NCBI GenBank assembly: GCA_002380675.1 | Contig: DFWB01000360.1 | Coordinates: forward strand, 1-6,669 | Direction of reading: 5' to 3' | Source of the DNA: Akkermansiaceae bacterium UBA4145 | GTDB taxonomy: Bacteria; Verrucomicrobiota; Verrucomicrobiia; Verrucomicrobiales; Akkermansiaceae | Length of the DNA stretch: 6,669 bases | Shown: one piece after another, positions 1-6,102 of the stretch | Layout of the letters: every line of letters starts with the position of its first letter | How positions within the stretch are numbered: the stretch's first letter is position 1 | Position numbers and translations under genes: made by a program | Notes under the pieces: generated by a model | Database searches by the model: none | What the model saw: the letters and a program-made list of their open reading frames with translations, nothing else | What the model was told of the DNA's origin: nothing

Positions 1-1705
1 CGGTGGCTAGACGCCTGGCATGAGGAAGCATGGAATGCCCCGCCCGGCGCAATGCACGATAGGCGACCACACGCTGCTGTGAATCCTTGTTCCCCAGGAG
101 GGAGAGGCACTTTTGCACCCCCTCTTCACCCAGGTAAGGAAGAAGCCAGACAGCACGTGCTGCAATCCATGGGTTCTGGTCGGCAAGGAGCGCCGTTACT
201 GCAGGGAGAGCCTTTCCTCCAGCGGCACGGAGTCCGCGAAAACCAAGGTAGCGGACATTGACTGCAGGGCTTCGCAGGGCCGCGATCTGGCCAGTGAGGG
301 TGGTGATGTCTACTGCAGGAATCACGGGTTTGAATCCGTGCGGAGCTACTCGGTAGATCGTGCCTGAGAAAGAGCTGTCCATATGCCCGGACCCTCCCAC
401 ACGTGGGTCAAACCAGTCACAGAAATATATCGCCCCGTCCGGGCCTATAGTTACATCACTCGGCCGGAAAAAGCTGGGAGCAACTTTCTCGATATCATTG
501 TTTTTGGGTCCTCCACCCACGAAGTCCGCCCCATCATATTGTTTTCGAGGATTGGCCGTGAGAAAGTCGAAACGATTCAGCTCAAAGGTGCCTGCGGTGG
601 GTTTCGGGCGGTAGCCCAGAATAGTGTTGAGAGCGGTATCACAGCTCAGGAGAGAACCATTCCATTTCTTTCCCAAGGCCCCATTTTCATAAAAGGTGAT
701 CCCTGTGGGAGCCCCTCCACCATAGACGTCTCCGGCATCCATTGTGCCTGGGTCATCCTGCCGCCAGTGCACTCGGTCGTAGGGCTGCCCGGGCCGACGG
801 ACTGCCTTGTTTCGCTGTTTTCCGCTCCGCGTAAAATAGCCCGCGCAGCCGTATTCAAGTGCGAATGAGGTGCGGCATCCCCGGGGGTCGTCGTTGTCAT
901 TCTGGAACATGTCTCCGAACGAAGTGAGGATCTGCTCGTAGGAGTTGCGAAGTCCATGACTGACGATTTCGGCTCCGGACCCATCAGGATTCATTCGAAC
1001 GGCAAATCCAGAGATCCATACATGACCATCGTCGGAGGTTTTTCCTGTCGTAGAGAGATGGTCCGCCGGCCAATTTGGTCCCCGACTGCCATAGGTGCCC
1101 CCGAGGTAGAAGGATTTGCCTGAGTTGTCGGTGAAGACTGCTCCGCAGTTGCCATTATTAAAATAGAACTTTCCACCCGGACCAGCTACCAGAGAATGAA
1201 GGCCGTGGTCGTGGTTGATGGCGTTGAAGCCTGTGAGGATTACCTCTCTCTTGTCTATCTCTGGATCAAACTTCAGGTCCCGGTTGACATCAGTGTAGGC
1301 GAGAAGGTCCGGGGGTTGAGAGACATAGATGATGTTGTCGAAGACCGCTATCCCGAGCGGTGCGATAAAGCCGGGCTCCTGAACGAAGGTGTGAGAATGA
1401 TCACACTTTCCGTCTCCGTTTGTATCCTGCAGTACGACAACTCGGTCGCCGGCCGGTCGCTGTCCCTTGTTCCCCCGATAGTTGACTCCTTCGGTAACCC
1501 AGATTCGACCCTCGTGGTCGATATCCATGTTGGTTGGGTTGTAGAGCTGAGGGGTGGTGGCCCAGACCGTCACCTCGAGGGATGGGTCGAGCTGAAACAT
1601 TCCGGGGGGAATAGACTTAGGTGTGTTATCAGGTTTCCAGACACTCTCTGCCACAAGGGAGGTCGCCATAGTGGTAAAAAATATCAGTAGCTGGATTGGC
1701 TTCAT
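1..1705 (-). CDS. PVC-type dehydrogenase-like exported protein, C-terminus cut off by the window edge
   Basis: The reading frame runs without a stop from an ATG at 1703-1705 to the left edge and gives 568 visible residues. Residues 1-19 form a signal peptide (short basic start, hydrophobic LLIFFTTMATSLVA, likely cut after Ala19), so the protein should be exported. Residues about 40-455 match the beta-propeller of the PVC-type dehydrogenase family, which is related to glucose/sorbosone dehydrogenases. Signatures are GRIWVTEGVNYRG (66-78), a DTNGDGKCD calcium-loop-like motif (94-102), a second acidic loop (139-147), HDHGLHSLVAGPGGKFYF (165-182) and FRPSDVTIGPDGAIYFCDW (413-431). From about 470 onward HEAT-like helices begin (LADQNPWIAARAVWLL). 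Family members often end in a cytochrome c domain, which would lie outside the window. The gene follows the 864-residue paralogue by 66 bases on the same strand, so an operon is likely. No Shine-Dalgarno sequence precedes the ATG. A Met at residue 13 is an unlikely start because it would destroy the signal peptide. The substrate is unknown. Confidence 0.88.
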   Translation of the reverse strand, partial: MKPIQLLIFFTTMATSLVAESVWKPDNTPKSIPPGMFQLDPSLEVTVWATTPQLYNPTNMDIDHEGRIWVTEGVNYRGNKGQRPAGDRVVVLQDTNGDGKCDHSHTFVQEPGFIAPLGIAVFDNIIYVSQPPDLLAYTDVNRDLKFDPEIDKREVILTGFNAINHDHGLHSLVAGPGGKFYFNNGNCGAVFTDNSGKSFYLGGTYGSRGPNWPADHLSTTGKTSDDGHVWISGFAVRMNPDGSGAEIVSHGLRNSYEQILTSFGDMFQNDNDDPRGCRTSFALEYGCAGYFTRSGKQRNKAVRRPGQPYDRVHWRQDDPGTMDAGDVYGGGAPTGITFYENGALGKKWNGSLLSCDTALNTILGYRPKPTAGTFELNRFDFLTANPRKQYDGADFVGGGPKNNDIEKVAPSFFRPSDVTIGPDGAIYFCDWFDPRVGGSGHMDSSFSGTIYRVAPHGFKPVIPAVDITTLTGQIAALRSPAVNVRYLGFRGLRAAGGKALPAVTALLADQNPWIAARAVWLLPYLGEEGVQKCLSLLGNKDSQQRVVAYRALRRAGHSMLPHARRLAT

Positions 1706-1771
1706 GCACGGGAGGGTTTTGAGTTGAGGCGCGGGAAGGCCCAAAAAGAATTTATGAGCTTAAGGGTTGTC
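1706..1771. other. Short intergenic gap between two co-directional dehydrogenase-like genes
   Basis: These 66 bases separate the TAG stop of the upstream 864-residue gene from the ATG of the downstream gene, both on the minus strand. I see no strong terminator hairpin with a T-run and no recognisable promoter. This fits read-through transcription of both genes. The minus-strand sequence just before the downstream ATG reads AAAACCCTCCCGTGC and has no purine-rich ribosome binding site. Confidence 0.5.
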
Positions 1772-4366
1772 CTACTTATCTTGCGGTAGTTTCCAGTTCA
1801 GCTCCCTCTGATTCCAAGGATGTGTGCGGTTCTGAAACTTTTTCCGGGTTGCCGCTACATGTGACGGAAGTATTACGCTGCCTGAGTTTCCCCACTCACG
1901 GCGTACAAAAGTCAGGATAGAAGCCACCCATTCATCGTCGTTAGTAGCGCCAAAAGGGGCCATCAACCCCTCATAGGCAGTGCCATCGAGTTCGCCTGCT
2001 AGGCCGTGTAGCATGATCTGAATGGCGGCCTCCCGGTTTTCCTCCAGGCGAGGCGACTCGGGGAGTGGAGGGGCCAGCAGATTCTTGCCGTCCGGGCTTA
2101 TCAGCCCTCGCCCGTCGGGGCCATGGCAGGTGGTACAGAGCTCTCGATAGATCGCCTGTCCCCGGTCAAATAGAAGTTGGTATTCCTCGCTCAGGGGCGT
2201 GGATTGATGGGCGAATTCCCGCCCGAAAGTTGTCAGGCCCGGCCAGGAGAACATGAAGGCAATTGCCTGAAGCTGCTCACGGATTGCTGGTTCATTGCGC
2301 TGTTCCAACGAGGTCAGGCTCACAGGTTTGGCCGCGAATTTGATCATCTTGGTCCGTGCCGGTTTTCGTCCGGGGGACACGATCGTGCTGGCGATTGTCT
2401 GTAGCATGGATAGTGCTCTGGGCGCTTCTGCCTGTGCGATGAGATCCAGAAGCTTTTCGACACTGAGGGGGTCCCCTCCAGAGATTGTTCCGGTAACGCA
2501 ATAGCGTTGCCACTGTTCCAGTTGGGCTACGGCCTTTTCCTCGATGAGATCACCATGAAAGACAGGGTGATCGAAGAGAAGGGAGAGAAAGTCTACAAGA
2601 AATCGGCGTGGCGAGGCCGCCGCCACGGCATTGAGAATTCGCTCGTTCATCGGGTCTCTTGAGATGCACCTGGCGATAAGGTCTTTCGCTTCCTCGTGAT
2701 TGGTTTTGCCAGCAGTGAGAATAACTTGCGCAAGGACTGAGTAATCCGGATCATCTGGTAAGGTCTGCATTCTTCGGTAAGAAGCAGATGGATCATCTTC
2801 TCTGAGAAGTCGTTCCATGGCGCGAATCGCTGCGGCGCGAACTCGGGGGTCGCGATCAGCCAGGGCGATAAAGTTAGTTTCCTTGTCGAGTTGCTCGAGA
2901 CCATCAAGGGTCCAGAGAGCATGGAGCCGCCCAAGGTCATCCTGGTGATCGGTTACCATCTTCCGCAGCGCGGAGGTAGCTGAGACCTCTCGTCTGGTCA
3001 CAAGCAGGCTCTGAGCGGTGTCGCGCCACCAGCCGTTGGGATGAGCCAGACTTTCCACGAGTCTGGCAGGATTGGCTGTCAATAATTCAGGCTTGGGCCC
3101 CGGGGTAAGTCCTTCTCGAATCACCCGGTATATTCGTCCCCGGCCGACATTTTTTTCGTATCCGGCCTTCAGAATTTCTCCACGCAGATAGTCTGTAATG
3201 TAGACTCTCTCTTGAATGATCCCGTGGTACATATCCACGATGTAGAGGCAGCCGTCAGGCCCGGTCGAGAGATTGACAGGGCGAAAATTTCCATCTGTGG
3301 AGGAAATGAACTCTCCGGAGCTTTTTTCGTATCTGTTGGTCAACTCGATATGACCTGAATCGGCGTAGCGCACTGCCGAGCGACGAATAAGCCGGCCAAC
3401 TGGTTCACAGACGAGATAGTCGCCGTTGATTCCATCGCCGAGGCGGTCTCCGCGGAACACGAGCTGCCCGCAGGCGGACGTGAACGTTTTCAAGGTGCCG
3501 TCCTCGGATCGAGCCATGCCAGGTCCGCTTTGCAGGTCAGGAGTAACCATTGCGGGCCAGACGCTTTGATAGTTCCCCATTCCACGGATAGCCGCTGCCA
3601 TCGGTCCGCGCCGTATTTGCCTCCGGGGATCCGGTTGATGATAGCGGGGAGGCACGAAAAGCGCGATTGCGGGAGTTCCGTTGGTCGAGAAGAGGAGTCG
3701 CCCCTCGTCATTACGAGTCAGGCCCCATTGTCCGACCACAACGACCCCCTCGCTTTGTAGTTCACGATTGGTCAGCTGGTAACGTCGACCGTGCTGGGAA
3801 ACATGAATCCAGTTGTCGATTCCCCATAGCAGGCCATTCGCCTTGTGCTCGACATTGCTGGAGCGCATGGAGAACCGGTCAAAGACCTTTTTTCTGGTAT
3901 CTGCAATCCCATCTCCGTCCAGATCCCTGCAATACCAGAGGTCCGGGGGCTCCCCAACAAGTAGTCCATCATCAACGGGGAGGATGGTTCTGGGTTCCAC
4001 CAGTCCGTCGAGGTAGACCGAGTGCCGGTCCATCCTGCCGTCGCCATCGGTGTCTTCGTGCAGGGAAATTCTACCAACGGGATCCTGAGCTCCGGTCCCA
4101 TTAATATCCTGCATGTATCCGCGCATTTCGGCTACGAACATCCGTCCGTTTCCGTCCCACGCTATGGCGACTGGCTCACGGACTTGAGGTTCCGAGAGAA
4201 CAAGCTCGAGCCGATAGCCTGCAGGAAGCTTAATGTGCTTCATGGCCTCTTCCGGCGAAAGAGGGTGGAGAGCGGGGTGCTTCTCGACCAGTCTGCTAGG
4301 AGGTGTCGCCTGTCCCATCATGGCGGCAAGCACAGTGGGAAAGAAAACAATCCAGAAGACTCTCAT
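1772..4366 (-). CDS. PVC-type dehydrogenase with HEAT repeats and C-terminal cytochrome c
   Basis: This is a complete 864-residue exported protein. Residues 1-20 are a signal peptide (MRVFWIVFFPTVLAAMMGQA) with a good cleavage site after GQA. Residues about 45-420 form the propeller-type dehydrogenase domain, with EPVAIAWDGNGRMFVAEMRGY (in 64-84), two calcium-loop-like motifs DTDGDGRMD (105-113) and DLDGDGIAD (148-156), and the family signature FRPVNLSTGPDGCLYIVDMYHG (within 361-382). Residues about 430-715 are alpha-helical HEAT-like repeats, including LHALWTLDGL (481-490) and DRDPRVRAAAIRAMERLL (504-521). Residues about 730-820 are a class I cytochrome c domain with the haem site CTTCH (744-748) and Met802 (GLMAPFG) as the likely second axial ligand. 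The domain order is that of the PVC-type dehydrogenases, thought to oxidise sugars or related compounds outside the cytoplasm and pass electrons to haem c; the exact substrate cannot be told. No clear ribosome binding site precedes the ATG. A related gene follows 66 bases downstream. Confidence 0.93.
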   Translation of the reverse strand: MRVFWIVFFPTVLAAMMGQATPPSRLVEKHPALHPLSPEEAMKHIKLPAGYRLELVLSEPQVREPVAIAWDGNGRMFVAEMRGYMQDINGTGAQDPVGRISLHEDTDGDGRMDRHSVYLDGLVEPRTILPVDDGLLVGEPPDLWYCRDLDGDGIADTRKKVFDRFSMRSSNVEHKANGLLWGIDNWIHVSQHGRRYQLTNRELQSEGVVVVGQWGLTRNDEGRLLFSTNGTPAIALFVPPRYHQPDPRRQIRRGPMAAAIRGMGNYQSVWPAMVTPDLQSGPGMARSEDGTLKTFTSACGQLVFRGDRLGDGINGDYLVCEPVGRLIRRSAVRYADSGHIELTNRYEKSSGEFISSTDGNFRPVNLSTGPDGCLYIVDMYHGIIQERVYITDYLRGEILKAGYEKNVGRGRIYRVIREGLTPGPKPELLTANPARLVESLAHPNGWWRDTAQSLLVTRREVSATSALRKMVTDHQDDLGRLHALWTLDGLEQLDKETNFIALADRDPRVRAAAIRAMERLLREDDPSASYRRMQTLPDDPDYSVLAQVILTAGKTNHEEAKDLIARCISRDPMNERILNAVAAASPRRFLVDFLSLLFDHPVFHGDLIEEKAVAQLEQWQRYCVTGTISGGDPLSVEKLLDLIAQAEAPRALSMLQTIASTIVSPGRKPARTKMIKFAAKPVSLTSLEQRNEPAIREQLQAIAFMFSWPGLTTFGREFAHQSTPLSEEYQLLFDRGQAIYRELCTTCHGPDGRGLISPDGKNLLAPPLPESPRLEENREAAIQIMLHGLAGELDGTAYEGLMAPFGATNDDEWVASILTFVRREWGNSGSVILPSHVAATRKKFQNRTHPWNQRELNWKLPQDK
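2123..2137 (-). other. Covalent haem c attachment site (CTTCH)
   Basis: On the minus strand these bases encode Cys744-Thr-Thr-Cys747-His748, the CxxCH motif to which the cytochrome c maturation system attaches one haem. GPDGRG follows directly, typical of small class I cytochromes fused to dehydrogenases. Met802, 54 residues later in an APFG context, fits the distal haem ligand. It is the only CxxCH seen in this protein, so a single haem is expected. Confidence 0.9.
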
Positions 4367-4557
4367 GGGTTATCCAAATGCTGCATGATGAAGGTCGAAG
4401 ATCAAGTGAACCTTCCAGGGATCTGCCGCCTCTGCCTATCGAAATCACGATGAGCTTGTAGTTGGTAATCGACTAATCGTCTGCGACTAAGATCTGTTCG
4501 TTATGATTGAGGATTTCGGGAAAATAAGGCACTACAAGAATCTGGTTGTAAGTCGCC
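4367..4557. other. Divergent intergenic region, presumed to hold two promoters
   Basis: These 191 bases lie between the start of the minus-strand dehydrogenase gene and the start of the plus-strand GNAT-like gene, so promoters for both must lie here or nearby. I found no pair of -35 and -10 elements with good sequence and spacing on either strand: TTGAGG at 4507 and TACAAG at 4533 are 20 bases apart, which is too far. The only regularity seen is a 7-base direct repeat (CGACTAA) at 4470 and 4484. No small gene is evident. Confidence 0.5.
4470..4490. repeat. Short direct repeat CGACTAA, two copies 14 bases apart
   Basis: CGACTAA occurs at 4470-4476 and again at 4484-4490 in the middle of the divergent intergenic region. 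A spacing of 14 bases start to start is more than one helical turn but not two, so binding of a regulator as a head-to-tail dimer is possible but not favoured. A 7-base repeat can arise by chance, so the call as a regulatory site is weak. Confidence 0.2.
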
Positions 4558-5883
4558 ATGAGGAAGATCCGCACATTTCGCTATTTCCGTCCTCTTGAGA
4601 GAGGTCGGATGGATTTTCATCCAGAAGAATCTCTGCGTTGCGATGATATCGAGATCAAGGTGATTGACCGCTTCAAAGAGGACCTTGAATTACTAGTCGT
4701 TCCCGTGCGGAGTCTTGAAAGGATTGGTGAGATCCTCGCAGATGTTGGCCTCAACACTTCCCGTGACTTTTTTGAGGAGCAATGCCGGGAGGTGATATCT
4801 GTTCCTGAGAAGCACTTTAATGAGCAGACGGGGCAAGGGCTTCTAACCTTCAGGGTCTACTTCAGAAACCTTCCCGTCTCACTTGCTTCAATCAATGGAA
4901 GAGCTTTGGTAGTTCTCTGTCTGCACCCACTACAGGAGAGGGATCACGCGGGAAGGAAAAATTACAGGTTAGCCGGATATGCTCATATAAACAGTTTCGA
5001 CTACATGGACCATCCTTCCGGTGCCTTGCGCCCTTCCTATTACTACAATCTTCTCCGAGTAAGCACTTTCAGCACAAACGGGAAGTCGCTTTACCGCCAA
5101 TGTGGAATGTTCGCGACAATCTTTTCCATATTCGATGAGCTAACCAAGATCAACGGGGTGAATGTCGGATACGCTAACTTTGGGAAGGATAATCGGGGGA
5201 TGCAGCGATCGATGGAGACACTCTCCCGCTTATTCAATAAAGGATACGATCAATTCCCGGTAGATTCCTACATCAAGATCAACCGGCTCTTCCGGAGCAG
5301 GAGATGGAGTGAGAGACTGGTGGATATATCCGAGGATGATAGCCGAATAAGGAAGTTTCATGAGAAGATTCTGGAGAGAGGGGATAGGTTTCTCCTGCAG
5401 CAGTATGCCACGTACGAATCTTTCAGGGAGATGTTTGAGAGACTACGATCCTACAGCAGGACGAGTAGGATCTACATGCTGCCAGGGAAGAATGGTGAAA
5501 TTCGTGCTGCTGCTCTGGCCATCAACTGGGGAGATTATTTTGATCTGACTCTTGAGAAGCCGAGAGGGCTTTTCAAGTTGGTAGCCTCGATGAAGATCAC
5601 GGAACGGATCTTGTGGCCGATTCATTTCACAGGAGAAGTGGGTGACGTCGCGAAGCTCTTGAAGGGAATCGCCTACCTGTATGAGAAAAAGCACAAGGTT
5701 CACCTCTCTCTCATGATGTCTCAACCGGGAGACCCCTACGCGCGGCTCAAGCGAAGCGTGCTTCGCGACCCGTTTGTGTATTTCACGATGTATAACAGAG
5801 CCAAGGAGTATCAGGATCTGGAGTCATCCTGCAGGACGGAAGATGGGAGGCTTTCCATTTTTACAGAGACGCCCCTGACCTGA
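4558..5883 (+). CDS. Uncharacterised protein with probable tandem GNAT-like acyltransferase domains
   Basis: I do not recognise this 441-residue protein by name. It has no signal peptide or membrane segment and should be cytoplasmic. Residues about 40-245 show a GNAT-like order of elements: the strand RLAGYAHINSF (137-147), the strand YYYNLLRVSTFS (161-172), a turn and helix (NGKSLYRQCGMFATIFSIFDEL, within 174-195), the strand VNVGYANF (201-208), and the helix and final strand around MQRSMETLSRLFNKGYDQF (215-233). Residues about 300-420 look like a second, more divergent domain (RIYMLPGKNGEIRAAALAI, then KLLKGIAYLYEKKHKVHLSLM). The usual acetyl-CoA loop R/QxxGxG/A is not present; its place is taken by TNGKSLYRQ, so catalytic activity is uncertain. 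The assignment rests on pattern reading, not a search. The ATG at 4558 gives the longest frame but has no ribosome binding site. The ATG at 4609 (Met18) follows GAGAGAGG and is a real alternative. The gene stands alone between divergent and convergent neighbours. Confidence 0.8.
   Translation: MRKIRTFRYFRPLERGRMDFHPEESLRCDDIEIKVIDRFKEDLELLVVPVRSLERIGEILADVGLNTSRDFFEEQCREVISVPEKHFNEQTGQGLLTFRVYFRNLPVSLASINGRALVVLCLHPLQERDHAGRKNYRLAGYAHINSFDYMDHPSGALRPSYYYNLLRVSTFSTNGKSLYRQCGMFATIFSIFDELTKINGVNVGYANFGKDNRGMQRSMETLSRLFNKGYDQFPVDSYIKINRLFRSRRWSERLVDISEDDSRIRKFHEKILERGDRFLLQQYATYESFREMFERLRSYSRTSRIYMLPGKNGEIRAAALAINWGDYFDLTLEKPRGLFKLVASMKITERILWPIHFTGEVGDVAKLLKGIAYLYEKKHKVHLSLMMSQPGDPYARLKRSVLRDPFVYFTMYNRAKEYQDLESSCRTEDGRLSIFTETPLT
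4597..4611 (+). promoter_or_regulatory. Possible ribosome binding site for an internal start at Met18
   Basis: GAGAGAGG at 4597-4604 sits 4 bases before the in-frame ATG at 4609-4611. It is the best Shine-Dalgarno-like sequence near any start in the window. The ATG at 4558 is preceded only by TGTAAGTCGCC. If this site is used, the protein would be 424 residues and would lack the strongly basic first 17 residues. Many PVC genes lack Shine-Dalgarno sites altogether, so this does not settle the start. Confidence 0.35.
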
Positions 5884-5928
5884 GGCTGGGATTTCTTATC
5901 CTTTAGAGGATTCCGTCTCGTCCCTCAG
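5880..5928 (+). terminator. Weak stem-loop candidate at the end of the GNAT-like gene
   Basis: CTGAGG at 5880-5885, overlapping the TGA stop, can pair with CCTCAG at 5923-5928, and an inner 5-base-pair hairpin ATCCT/AGGAT with a TTAG loop lies at 5898-5911. Only a TTTAG stretch follows, not a T-run, so it does not look like a standard intrinsic terminator. It could still be a transcript-end structure. Confidence 0.25.
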
Positions 5929-6102
5929 TTTAGAATGGATTAGATCCACCATGAATGGCGGATTCTTTCCGAGGACGGCCGGTAGAGGTCTGGAGAATTG
6001 GCGAGTTCCCGTGTTTCGAGGGGACTAAGGTTTTCCTGTCAAGGCGGCCCCGGGGGTAGGAGGGAATGGGGCTGCCGTGGACAAGTTCCTTTGCGAAAGG
6101 TC
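5884..6102. other. Convergent intergenic region without a gene
   Basis: These 219 bases lie between the ends of the plus-strand GNAT-like gene and the minus-strand hydrolase. I see no credible small gene; open frames here are short and lack family-like composition. The region holds several weak inverted repeats: the stem-loop at 5880-5928, ATCC-CCA/TGG-GGAT with one mismatch at 5944-5963, and CCTTT/AAAGG with a 3-base loop at 6088-6100. None is followed by a strong T-run on the relevant strand. Confidence 0.55.
6088..6100 (-). terminator. Small hairpin just after the hydrolase stop codon
   Basis: CCTTTGCGAAAGG is a perfect 5-base-pair inverted repeat with a 3-base loop. It lies 2 bases beyond the TAA of the minus-strand hydrolase. 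On that strand AACTTGT follows, not a T-run, so function as an intrinsic terminator is doubtful. Confidence 0.2.

Noticed and set aside
383..868. Plus-strand open frame of 161 codons
   Set aside because: It lies wholly antisense to the dehydrogenase-like gene, whose minus-strand frame carries clear family motifs; the plus-strand translation has no family-like features.
1196..1690. Plus-strand open frame of 164 codons
   Set aside because: It is antisense to the signal peptide and first propeller blades of the minus-strand gene and has no recognisable domain; it is explained by the codon pattern of the real gene.
3667..4104. Plus-strand open frame of 145 codons
   Set aside because: It is entirely antisense to the propeller domain of the 864-residue dehydrogenase, and its composition (rich in Arg, Pro, His, Trp, Cys) is typical of a shadow frame.
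4022..4453. Plus-strand open frame reaching into the divergent intergenic region
   Set aside because: Most of it is antisense to the signal peptide and N-terminus of the dehydrogenase; it has no ribosome binding site and no recognisable fold.
6037..6042. TTGACA on the minus strand as a promoter -35 element
   Set aside because: No -10-like sequence lies 16-18 bases further on that strand, and no gene begins downstream of it in the convergent gap.
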